Part shown: in pieces, positions 1-6,021 of the stretch | Layout of the letters: every line of letters begins with the position of its first letter | Position numbering within the stretch: position 1 is the stretch's first letter | NCBI GenBank assembly: GCA_030745255.1 | Contig: JASLOY010000225.1 | Location: 1 to 6,298 of the forward strand | Origin: Vicinamibacterales bacterium | GTDB taxonomy: Bacteria; Acidobacteriota; Vicinamibacteria; Vicinamibacterales; UBA8438 | Direction of reading: 5' to 3' | DNA: 6,298 nt | Translations under genes and position numbers: made by a program | Notes under the pieces: generated by a model | What the model was told of the DNA's origin: nothing | Database searches by the model: none | What the model saw: only the letters and a program-made list of their open reading frames with translations

Positions 1-507
1 CTCGCACCACACCGCCACAGCGGTGAGCCAGCCGTTGAGCATGAAATAGCTGCTCGTCAGCGCGAACAGCGGAAACAGGAGAGGAGTGACCGACGCCGGC
101 TCCCAAAACAGCGGTGCGACACCGGCCAGGGCGAAGAACAGCTGCGCCGACACCCAGACGGAAATCGCCGGCTCCGCGACACAGAAGAGCACCCGCGACG
201 GGTCGCGGTTCTTTCCTCGCAGCGACACGATCAGGCCATCGAGCGCCACGGTCACGACAGCCGGGGCCGGACCGAACCAGAGCGCCAGAGCGAACACAAA
301 CGCCTCGGAGGCGGAAATCGTGAGCGGCGTCGACTTCACGCGGATCGACACCGTCGTGCTGAACAAGGTAAAGCCCGCCAGCAGGACCCAGTACGGGGTC
401 GAGGCACCGAGCGGCAGCTGAATCAGGGAGAAGGCGATCAACGCCGAACCAACGGCAATCACCGTCCCGATATACGCCATGCCGCCGCGAGACAGGGGAA
501 TCGTCAA
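1..507 (-). CDS. Membrane-sensor N-terminus of a probable signalling protein (partial, C-terminus off the left edge)
   Basis: The open frame starts at TTG (507-505) and runs without a stop to base 1, giving 169 residues. The start is chosen because GGGAG (520-516) lies 8 nt upstream. An in-frame ATG at 480 has no such site. The protein is strongly hydrophobic, with membrane segments near residues 11-32, 38-56, 68-90, 110-130 and 142-166. Between them are SASEAFVFALALWFGP (65-80) and DGLIVSLRGKNRDPSRVLF (90-108). This pattern of a conserved Ser/Glu-containing helix, FGP, then a DG..S..R cytosolic turn resembles, from memory, integral-membrane sensor regions in front of HD-GYP, GGDEF or histidine-kinase domains in acidobacteria. 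The output domain is not in the window, so the signalling role is inference. The gene lies 31 bp after the protease stop and may share its transcript. Confidence 0.7.
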   Translation of the reverse strand, partial: MTIPLSRGGMAYIGTVIAVGSALIAFSLIQLPLGASTPYWVLLAGFTLFSTTVSIRVKSTPLTISASEAFVFALALWFGPAPAVVTVALDGLIVSLRGKNRDPSRVLFCVAEPAISVWVSAQLFFALAGVAPLFWEPASVTPLLFPLFALTSSYFMLNGWLTAVAVWCE

Positions 508-515
508 CTCGACTG

Positions 516-520
516 CTCCC
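516..520 (-). promoter_or_regulatory. Ribosome binding site GGGAG deciding a TTG start
   Basis: GGGAG on the minus strand sits 8 nt before TTG at 507. It lies in the 31 bp gap after the protease stop codon. The competing GTG at 539 (overlapping the TAG) runs into an in-frame TGA after 11 codons, and the ATG at 480 lacks a purine-rich site, so TTG is the best start. Confidence 0.55.
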
Positions 521-538
521 GTTCGGTTGCCGGGGCCA

Positions 539-2761
539 CTAGCTGCCCCAGATGAGACGGTTGCCCCACATGAGCCGTTCGCCGCTTACGCCGCCACCGG
601 CTAGATTGCCCCAGATCAATCGCTCGCCTGTAACGTCATCCCAGGGGATCTGCTCGCCCCAGAGGACGTTGGTCCCGTCGTCGTAGCCGACGAGCGAGTT
701 GCCCCAGATGAGCCGGTTGCCCCAGATGAGACGCTCGCCCCAGACGACGCTTGCCTCCGGATCCTCCCAGGAGATCTGGTTGCCCCAGATCAGCCTGTCA
801 CCCCAGACGGTACCAACCGACCAGGCCGGCTCGTTGATGTAGACGCTGTTGCCCCAGATGAGCCGGTCGCCCCAGACTACCTGTTGACCCCAGGTCAGCG
901 CCGCGCCGGCGATCGTGTCCACCGGCGTGACCGAGGTAGTCATCCACCACGTGCCGGTGAGCGCCATTGGATCGATTGCCTCCGCAAGCCGCACCGCCCC
1001 GGCCGCATTCAACCCGCCGGCGCCCTGGGTCAGCGTGTTGCCGTCGGCGAGCGGTAACGCCGTGTACTGCAGCATCGCCTTGAGGGCATTCGGTGTCAGC
1101 ACGCCTCCGGTTGCGCCGACCGTCTGCCGATTCGCGTCGATGGCGACCGCAACAACGCCGGTGGTGACCGCAGCAGCCATGCTGGTGCCGCTCAGACGCA
1201 GATACCACGCCTGGCCGCCGCCACCGTCCCCGTGAACGCGCCACTGCGGATGGTCGGAAAAGAGCGAGCTGTCGCGCGCGGCAGTGGCCACCAGCTCGTG
1301 CCCAGGCGCCACGATGTCCGGCTTCGAGTAGGCGTCATACCAGGTCGGCCCACGAGAGCTGTAGTCGGTGACGAAATCGTCGGCCCGGGTCTTCGTTCCC
1401 TGCATGTCGATGGCGCCCACGGTTATCGCCGACGGTGCGTTGCCGGGTGACGTGATACCGGCATAGCCGATCTCGCCGGTCTCCGGGTCGGCTCCGAAGT
1501 TGCCGGCCGAGACGACGACCACGATACCGGCGGCCACAGCCTGCTCGACGGCGAGCACCAAGGGGTCTGTCGCGGCCGGTTCATAGATCACGTGACCGAG
1601 CGACAGATTGATGACATCGACGCCAAGCGAGGTCTGACTAGCCACGATGGATGTCATCGCCGCGATCACGTCACTCGTGTAGCCGTTGCCGTCAGCATCC
1701 AGAACCTTGTATCCGACGAGCCTGGCTTCCGGCGCCATCCCTGGGTAGTCACCCCCTGCCCCAGCGCCGGTGCCTGCGATCAGGCCGGACACATGGGTTC
1801 CGTGCCCGTAGTCGTCGTAGGCAGCGACCTCGACGCCACCCTGCGTGAAGTCGTAGAAACTGACGATGCGGCCTGCCGGCAAGTCCTCCGACGACTCGAT
1901 GCCCGAATCGACCACCGCCACGGTGGCCGTGTCGCCTGCCCACGACGACCCACCTCCGACCACACCGCCACCGGGCAGCAACCCGAGGGTCGGTCGCACC
2001 TGCTCATTGGTCGGGCGGACGATCGCGTCAATCGAAATGCGCTGAATCGTCTGGTCGCTGGCGAGCGCCGACACATCCGACGCGGACAGAGTCGCCGTGA
2101 TACCGGCGATGCCGGGATGCACCCGATGCACCTGCCGGTCTTCGCCGGCCAGCCAGGCCGCGGTCGCAGCCTGCTCGCCTGGCCGGGTCTGAATGATGAC
2201 CCGGACCGGGGCGGCCGGATCACCCGTCACCAGACCACGCAGAGCCGTGTCGAGCTTGTCGAACCCGGGCTGCGTGCCATCGGGCTCCGTTTCTCTGTCC
2301 GTTTCTCTGTCCGTTTCTGACGGAGCCGCAGCTGCATCCTGCCCTGGTTGGCGAGGCACCAGACCCAATGTCGGACGAGCATCCGCGGTCTGCTGACCAG
2401 CGGCGACGACCGTCGCGGGCCGCGGGTCGGGCTGTTCTGCTTCAATCTGTGGAAGTGGTTCCGCGCGTCCGGCGCGGGTGGCAGGCCCCGGATCACCGGG
2501 TTGGCGATCCAGTCGGCTCAGATCGACAACGTTCACCGCGTCCGGCGATGCGGACTGCTGCTGGACCTTCTCGAGGGCCGACTGCGGTGTCGGCGGAGGC
2601 CCAGCCGGATTTGGCCACAGCGCCGTAATCAGGCCCAGGGACACGAGCGCTCCACACAACGCACGGGTCAAGCGGCGGTGCGTGGGCGCCCGCCTCGAAT
2701 CGTCCCGTCGGGTTCGGGGAGGCGTTCGAAGTGTCGTGCTTCTCTCACAACGTGGTGTCAT
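539..2761 (-). CDS. Secreted S8 subtilisin-like serine protease with C-terminal Trp-Gly repeat tail
   Basis: This 740-residue exported endopeptidase has an unusually long Arg-rich N-region (1-31) and a hydrophobic signal or anchor segment (about 32-50). A Pro/Ala/Gln-rich linker follows, then an I9-like propeptide at about 184-247. The peptidase domain (about 277-590) has every S8 hallmark: Asp285 in VAVVDSG, His320 in YGHGTHVSG, oxyanion Asn421 in VSAGNFG, the conserved YSSRGPT and KPDIVAPG, and nucleophile Ser527 in SGTSMAA. The usual Pro after SGTSMAA is Ala. The tail (624-740) is a repeat of the type WGDRLIWGN and ends right at the stop. The domain order suggests a zymogen processed outside the cytoplasm. 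The ATG at 2761 has only a weak upstream AGAG. A TTG at residue 31 would remove the Arg-rich extension but has no ribosome site. The substrate cannot be told from sequence. The subtilase assignment is secure; the tail's function is unknown. Confidence 0.95.
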   Translation of the reverse strand: MTPRCERSTTLRTPPRTRRDDSRRAPTHRRLTRALCGALVSLGLITALWPNPAGPPPTPQSALEKVQQQSASPDAVNVVDLSRLDRQPGDPGPATRAGRAEPLPQIEAEQPDPRPATVVAAGQQTADARPTLGLVPRQPGQDAAAAPSETDRETDRETEPDGTQPGFDKLDTALRGLVTGDPAAPVRVIIQTRPGEQAATAAWLAGEDRQVHRVHPGIAGITATLSASDVSALASDQTIQRISIDAIVRPTNEQVRPTLGLLPGGGVVGGGSSWAGDTATVAVVDSGIESSEDLPAGRIVSFYDFTQGGVEVAAYDDYGHGTHVSGLIAGTGAGAGGDYPGMAPEARLVGYKVLDADGNGYTSDVIAAMTSIVASQTSLGVDVINLSLGHVIYEPAATDPLVLAVEQAVAAGIVVVVSAGNFGADPETGEIGYAGITSPGNAPSAITVGAIDMQGTKTRADDFVTDYSSRGPTWYDAYSKPDIVAPGHELVATAARDSSLFSDHPQWRVHGDGGGGQAWYLRLSGTSMAAAVTTGVVAVAIDANRQTVGATGGVLTPNALKAMLQYTALPLADGNTLTQGAGGLNAAGAVRLAEAIDPMALTGTWWMTTSVTPVDTIAGAALTWGQQVVWGDRLIWGNSVYINEPAWSVGTVWGDRLIWGNQISWEDPEASVVWGERLIWGNRLIWGNSLVGYDDGTNVLWGEQIPWDDVTGERLIWGNLAGGGVSGERLMWGNRLIWGS
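542..892 (-). repeat. Tandem Trp-Gly hexad repeat encoding the protease tail
   Basis: Residues 624-740 carry Trp at 624, 630, 636, 653, 659, 665, 674, 680, 686, 701, 707, 717, 732 and 738. Twelve of these 14 are followed by Gly. Within clusters the spacing is exactly six residues, with consensus W-G-[DEN]-R-L-I. Clusters are separated by Gly/Asp/Asn-rich spacers. Two further units keep GERL but have Thr711 or Ser726 in place of Trp. At DNA level the plus strand shows near-copies of ttgccccagatgagccg, for example at 700, 717 and 849, so the units are recent enough to keep nucleotide similarity. The array reaches the stop codon with no other domain behind it. Confidence 0.9.
2289..2318 (-). repeat. 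12-nt tandem direct repeat (2.5 copies) inside the protease linker
   Basis: The plus-strand unit gtttctctgtcc occurs at 2289-2300 and 2301-2312, followed by a half copy at 2313-2318. It is in frame with the protease gene and encodes the charged run ETDRETDRETE (residues 149-159) in the linker before the propeptide. It looks like replication-slippage expansion in a tolerant linker. Confidence 0.85.
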
Positions 2762-2811
2762 ATCAGGATCTCTGTTGCGCCTGATTCAATCCGCCGATCA
2801 ACGTGCTGTCC

Positions 2812-2853
2812 GCTCAGTTCGCCTGGTGTCGCCTTGAGGCTGCTGAACTGAGC
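2812..2853 (-). promoter_or_regulatory. Strong inverted repeat in the protease leader
   Basis: gctcagttc (2812-2820) and gaactgagc (2845-2853) are perfect 9 bp inverted copies. Inside them gcct (2821-2824) can pair with aggc (2837-2840). As minus-strand RNA this gives a 9 bp stem, a 4-nt bulge (agca), four more pairs and a 12-nt loop. It ends about 50 nt before the protease ATG. No U-run follows on either strand, so it does not look like an intrinsic terminator. It could be a leader structure controlling stability or translation, or a protein-binding operator. Confidence 0.5.
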
Positions 2854-3029
2854 AATATTGGGACCAGGTGTGAGGTATTCGACACCGCCGCTAGGCGGCC
2901 AGTCGCCTGGTCTGTTACCGAATCCAAGACAGGGTCTATCTTGTTTCAATAAAGTAAGTTGCAGGAATTCAGGCACCCACTCTCAGAGGATCAGGTCCGG
3001 CTTCCGCGAGTCCGTGGGTGAACGGCAGG

Positions 3030-3090
3030 CCGACAGTGGGGTGTCGGTGGACTGACAGGGCGTGCCAGTCAGGAGGGCCCGGACGGACTG
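3030..3090 (-). terminator. Hairpin cluster downstream of the iron-sulfur gene, possible terminator
   Basis: Just after the stop of the membrane iron-sulfur gene there are three inverted repeats: ccgaca (3030-3035) with tgtcgg (3042-3047), ctgac (3052-3056) with gtcag (3068-3072), and cagtc (3066-3070) with gactg (3086-3090). The last two are mutually exclusive. They are GC-rich and close to the gene end, as expected for an operon end. None is followed by a U-tract on the minus strand, so intrinsic termination is uncertain. Confidence 0.3.
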
Positions 3091-3093
3091 CGA

Positions 3094-4134
3094 CTACAGT
3101 TTGGCCGCGCGGGCGGCGGCGCGTTTCTGGATGAGCCAGTGCGGGCACCTGTCCTCGTCGGCATAGAGCCGTTCGCAATCGTCGCAGCGGACACACTCGC
3201 TGACCAGGATCTTGGGGCCGTCGATGGCGCCCCATCCGCAGGTCTTCTCGCAGAGCTTGCATGTCTGACAGGCGTGCCAGCGCTTGATGCGAAACATCGT
3301 CAGATTGGACAGGAGCCCAAGACCGGCGCCGACCGAGCAGAGATAGCGACAGTAGAGATTTCGCACGAACACCGTCGCGGTCAGCAGGATAGCCAGCAAC
3401 GTCCACATGATGGCGTTGCCGTTGAGCGTGAACATCCAGAACGGCTCGATATAGCGATACACCAACGTGTCGCCGCTGGCGAGGAAATACAGGACAGCTC
3501 CCCCGAGCACCACATATTTCAGGTAGACCAGTCGGCGGTCGAGCGATGCGGATGGCTCGACCCGATAACGGGCCGGCACGACCCGGTCCATCAGCTGGGT
3601 CAGGGCGCCGAACGCGCAGATACGTCCGCAATAGAAACGTCCCCAGAGCACGGCCGACACCAGGGTGAACACAATCAGCAGGTAGTAGGCCTGTCCGTCC
3701 TGGAACGCCGGGAGACTCAAACGGAGCGCACCAAAGACATCCACTACCGACACGAGACTGGCCTTCACGAAGCCGAGATACGCGACCGACAGCACCAGAC
3801 AGACTACTTTCAGCCAGTCGCTCTTCCTGACGAAACTGAAGATGGCAAACGCCAGGAGTAGCCCCAACGCCGCCACATCGACGATGGCAGCCGAGTCGAG
3901 CTCGGACACCGCCTCCTCGGTGTCCTCCTCGAGCAGCGCATCGAGCGCCCCGAGGTCGTCGAGCGAGAGCGGCTGCGCCTCCGGCGAGGGGGGTTGTGCC
4001 GCCACGGGCTGCGGCACGGCGGCGCTGCCAGTCAGCAGCAGCAACGACAGCACACCAAGAGCGACGACGCGACGGTGTAAGGTGTGTGCCATTGGGTCAG
4101 GAACCGACGTCGCTTGGAAGCGGGATGGGGTCAC
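3094..4134 (-). CDS. NosR/NirI-like polytopic membrane 4Fe-4S protein (C-terminal half of a split NosR)
   Basis: This 346-residue protein has a signal-like hydrophobic stretch (23-47, ending VAAQ) and an acidic periplasmic segment (59-80). Membrane segments follow at about 82-102, 108-133, 148-166, 203-220 and 240-258. WGRFYCGRICAFGA (164-177) and YCRYLCSVGA (261-270) match the paired C-x3-C motifs of NosR/NapH proteins, except that the usual Pro after the second Cys is Ala174 and Ser267. The C-terminal domain has cluster one at C289-x2-C-x2-C-x3-C299. Cluster two is C314-x2-C-x2-C-x9-C330-P, a long spacing that matches my memory of NosR. The inferred role is electron transfer between membrane or cytoplasmic donors and the periplasmic FMN partner. 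The GTG start overlaps the upstream stop by 4 nt (GTGA), suggesting translational coupling. An ATG at 4092 (residue 15) would give a more classical signal peptide. No nosZ or other reductase is in view, so nosR is not assigned. Confidence 0.88.
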   Translation of the reverse strand: MTPSRFQATSVPDPMAHTLHRRVVALGVLSLLLLTGSAAVPQPVAAQPPSPEAQPLSLDDLGALDALLEEDTEEAVSELDSAAIVDVAALGLLLAFAIFSFVRKSDWLKVVCLVLSVAYLGFVKASLVSVVDVFGALRLSLPAFQDGQAYYLLIVFTLVSAVLWGRFYCGRICAFGALTQLMDRVVPARYRVEPSASLDRRLVYLKYVVLGGAVLYFLASGDTLVYRYIEPFWMFTLNGNAIMWTLLAILLTATVFVRNLYCRYLCSVGAGLGLLSNLTMFRIKRWHACQTCKLCEKTCGWGAIDGPKILVSECVRCDDCERLYADEDRCPHWLIQKRAAARAAKL

Positions 4135-4703
4135 TGGTTGGAAGCCTGCTCGGCGAGAAACTCGCGCGCCAGCTGCCGCGCGCCTTGGCGAATCGCGCGG
4201 GTCGCGGCCTCCACGGTGATGGTGGCGCGCGACACCGCATCGATGTCTACGCCCACTTCCAGCGGGTCGAGGATTTGCTTGGTGCCGAACTGCTCACCGA
4301 ACTCCGGGCGATCGATGGAAAAATACCCGAACGGCTCGTAGTGATGCACCACCTCGACGCCGAGCAGACTCCCAGCTACGTCCAGACCGACCAGCATCGT
4401 GATGCGCCCCTTGTAGGCATAGATACGCGGTGTCAGATCGGTGGTGAAGAAGGCGAACCCGATCGGTCTCGAGTCCTCGGCGGACGCGTAGGCACGGAAG
4501 TGCCTCGAGCCGGTCTCGACGAGCTCGAAACGCGCCGCTTGAGGGACGAGTCGGCGCAAGGCGGCCTCGTCGGCCTCGGTGGCCCACCGCGGCTGCGCCC
4601 GGGCGCCCGTCGACAGCCCCCCCAGCAGGAGGCCCAACGCCAACGCGATGAATGGACGGCAGCGACCGGCACTACGCATGATGTCGGGTGGTGTTGCCGT
4701 CAT
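4131..4703 (-). CDS. Periplasmic FMN-binding protein, NosR N-terminal-domain type
   Basis: This 190-residue exported flavoprotein has a signal peptide at about 9-36 (hydrophobic FIALALGLLLGGL, then ARAQ). The ATG at 4703 is the longest start. The ATG at 4679 (residue 9) gives a textbook signal peptide and is equally plausible; neither has a clear ribosome site. The core has GFAFFTTDL (82-90), a YKG..TMLVGLD strand pair, VVHHYEPFGYF (118-128) and DAVSRATIT (155-163). The HxEP and VGLD elements match the NosR-type FMN-binding domain. Thr161 is the expected attachment residue for phosphoester-linked FMN, normally in an S/T-G-A-T context; here Arg159 replaces the Gly. Attachment would need an ApbE-type flavin transferase, which is not in the window. 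The gene overlaps the next one by 4 bp. In classical NosR these two parts are one polypeptide. The redox partner is unknown. Confidence 0.85.
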   Translation of the reverse strand: MTATPPDIMRSAGRCRPFIALALGLLLGGLSTGARAQPRWATEADEAALRRLVPQAARFELVETGSRHFRAYASAEDSRPIGFAFFTTDLTPRIYAYKGRITMLVGLDVAGSLLGVEVVHHYEPFGYFSIDRPEFGEQFGTKQILDPLEVGVDIDAVSRATITVEAATRAIRQGARQLAREFLAEQASNQ

Positions 4704-4739
4704 CCAGAGGCGAAGACAAGCGTTTCGGGTGCGACAACC

Positions 4740-5921
4740 CTACTCGCCCGAAGGCGGGGCGCCGTCCACCCCAACCCGGTAGACACCGTTGCGCTCACTG
4801 CGATAGGTCCCATCGGTGAGCCACTCGAGCGATGCCCGATGCATGAACTTGTACTGTGACGTCTCCCAGACCGCGAAATGGGTTGCGCAACCCATGGTCA
4901 CCAGCACCTTCGAATCGGTCCCGGTCAGGTCCGCATGGAGGACGCCACGGGCCTCCGGATTGTCCTGCTCTCCGACGACGATCATCGTCGGCGCGGTAAC
5001 CTTGGCCGCATATTCCTTGTTCCAGCCCCAGGATTGATTGCCGGCGCGGACCCGCATGACCCCCTCGGGTGGTCCCCACACCGATCCGAGCGGATCGAAC
5101 GCCATGATGGTGCGCCAGATGACGTCGCGGATGCCTGAATCCACCTGATTCTCACAGACCACGTTCTCTTGCCAGCGTCCCTGTGTCAGTGTCTCGTGGG
5201 TCTGCAGACGCATGGGCACACCCGGCTGCGGCAGGCCCGCCGGCGCCTCTGATGGGCCACTGGGACTGTACCCAGGGGCATACAGAAACAGCTTGTCGAC
5301 CTTCTCGGGATGCCGCGCCGCGTAGCCGCCGCTGCGTCGCCCACCGGCGGACCAGCCGACCAGGCTGACCCGGTCGACCCCACGCAGCTCACGAATGTAG
5401 TCGACCACCGTGTCAATTTCATCCCAGTCAGACTGCACGGTCGTCGACCCGTAGGGATACGACGGATCGCAGGGACCCGACAATGGCCTTGGCGTGACCA
5501 GCGCCTGGTCGTCCCGGCTCATGTTGCAAGGGTCATCCATCATTGGTCTCGGCGACCGGCCGTACCCGGACTGGTCCATCGCAAAGGTGTCGAATCCCGC
5601 CTCCGCCAGAAACCCCATCCAGCTGTAGTCCTTGTAATCGAGATCGTAATCGGGGATCGACGAGACCGACCCCCCATGCACGAACAGCACTACCCGCCCC
5701 TCAGGCGACGCACCCGACTCGAACCGGGCTGCGGCCGACGCGGTCGCCTTCTCGCGCACGTAGATGCCGACACGCTCACCCGCGTTGGCCGGCACGGTCG
5801 ACGTGTGTGGTACAAACCGCTCGATCATGACGTGGCGCGACTGCGCCTCGATCGGCGAAGGCTGCGCGGCGGTCACGAGCAGCGTCGTCAGTACGGCGCA
5901 TGCGGCATATCGGCTCTGCAT
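4740..5921 (-). CDS. Secreted alpha/beta-fold hydrolase (esterase/lipase-like)
   Basis: The protein has 393 residues. The frame is open back to 6029, but the start is placed at ATG 5921 because GGGAGG lies 5 nt upstream and a signal peptide (about 1-27, AACAVLTTLLVTAA, ending EAQ) begins there. The alpha/beta hydrolase signature is complete: oxyanion HGG (82-84), a DQSGYGRSPRP loop (116-126), nucleophile Ser191 in GWSAGG, acid Asp320 in VVGEQDNP and base His348 in GCATHFAVWE. Four Cys in the mature part (132, 151, 256, 345) could form two disulfides, as suits a periplasmic or secreted enzyme. The region around 215-300 fits a cap domain. It probably hydrolyses an ester or related bond; the substrate cannot be deduced. 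The stop is 36 bp before the FMN protein, with no convincing terminator between, so co-transcription is likely. Confidence 0.9.
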   Translation of the reverse strand: MQSRYAACAVLTTLLVTAAQPSPIEAQSRHVMIERFVPHTSTVPANAGERVGIYVREKATASAAARFESGASPEGRVVLFVHGGSVSSIPDYDLDYKDYSWMGFLAEAGFDTFAMDQSGYGRSPRPMMDDPCNMSRDDQALVTPRPLSGPCDPSYPYGSTTVQSDWDEIDTVVDYIRELRGVDRVSLVGWSAGGRRSGGYAARHPEKVDKLFLYAPGYSPSGPSEAPAGLPQPGVPMRLQTHETLTQGRWQENVVCENQVDSGIRDVIWRTIMAFDPLGSVWGPPEGVMRVRAGNQSWGWNKEYAAKVTAPTMIVVGEQDNPEARGVLHADLTGTDSKVLVTMGCATHFAVWETSQYKFMHRASLEWLTDGTYRSERNGVYRVGVDGAPPSGE

Positions 5922-5926
5922 AGGAT

Positions 5927-5932
5927 CCTCCC
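5927..5932 (-). promoter_or_regulatory. Strong Shine-Dalgarno site for the hydrolase
   Basis: GGGAGG on the minus strand is 5 nt upstream of ATG 5921. It fixes the start at the signal peptide rather than at the 36-codon-longer open frame, whose extra residues overlap the promoter candidate and are not signal-like. Confidence 0.8.
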
Positions 5933-5958
5933 AAGACTCGGGTCGTGTGTGCGCGACG

Positions 5959-5987
5959 ATTATAGCGGCATCCTCGTAGCGAGCCTG
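5959..5987 (-). promoter_or_regulatory. Candidate sigma-70-type promoter for the hydrolase operon
   Basis: A perfect TATAAT (minus strand, 5964-5959) lies in otherwise GC-rich sequence. It would start transcription near 5952, giving a leader of about 30 nt. The hexamer at the proper distance (caggct, 5987-5982, 17 bp spacer) does not match TTGACA, so the -35 element is weak or an activator is needed. Confidence 0.5.
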
Positions 5988-5996
5988 TTTTGTGCC

Positions 5997-6018
5997 CTCC
6001 CGGTCTCGCCCACGGGAG
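5997..6018 (-). terminator. Hairpin between the upstream gene and the hydrolase promoter
   Basis: ctcccg (5997-6002) and cgggag (6013-6018) form a 6 bp GC-rich stem with a 10-nt loop, starting 3 nt after the TAG of the upstream gene. The position suits a terminator. The following minus-strand sequence (ggcacaaaac) has no U-tract, so it may be weak or factor-dependent. Confidence 0.3.
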
Positions 6019-6021
6019 ATG

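Larger units (their letters stand above)
2762..3093. other. Intergenic region between the iron-sulfur gene and the protease gene
   Basis: I see no convincing gene in these 332 bases. Reading on the minus strand, the first part (3093 to about 3030) holds GC-rich hairpins just after the upstream stop. A locally AT-rich stretch at about 2940-2965 could hold the protease promoter, but no clear -35/-10 pair is visible; a TTGAAA there lacks a good -10 box 17 bp on. The last part (2853-2762) is a leader with a strong inverted repeat. A 72-codon frame across the region has about 49% GC at third positions, far below its neighbours, and is judged non-coding. Confidence 0.6.

Noticed and set aside
1592..2320. 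Plus-strand open frame of 242 codons
   Set aside because: It lies wholly antisense to the catalytic part of the subtilase, is rich in Arg/His/Asp, and has no domain signature. It is a shadow of a high-GC gene.
2945..2960. TTGAAA in the AT-rich patch as a -35 box for the protease
   Set aside because: The hexamer 17 bp downstream is tggatt, only a half match to TATAAT, so no promoter is claimed.
2758..2976. Minus-strand 72-codon frame ending in an ATGA overlap with the protease start
   Set aside because: The overlap is attractive, but third-position GC is only about 49% against clearly GC-rich neighbours. The start is GTG, there is no recognisable motif, and the strong inverted repeat lies inside it. 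More likely it is leader DNA.
3139..3861. Plus-strand open frame of 240 codons
   Set aside because: It is antisense to the iron-sulfur membrane protein, and no family features are visible.
3996..4859. Plus-strand open frame of 287 codons
   Set aside because: It spans antisense parts of three well-supported minus-strand genes and has low-complexity Arg/Gln composition.
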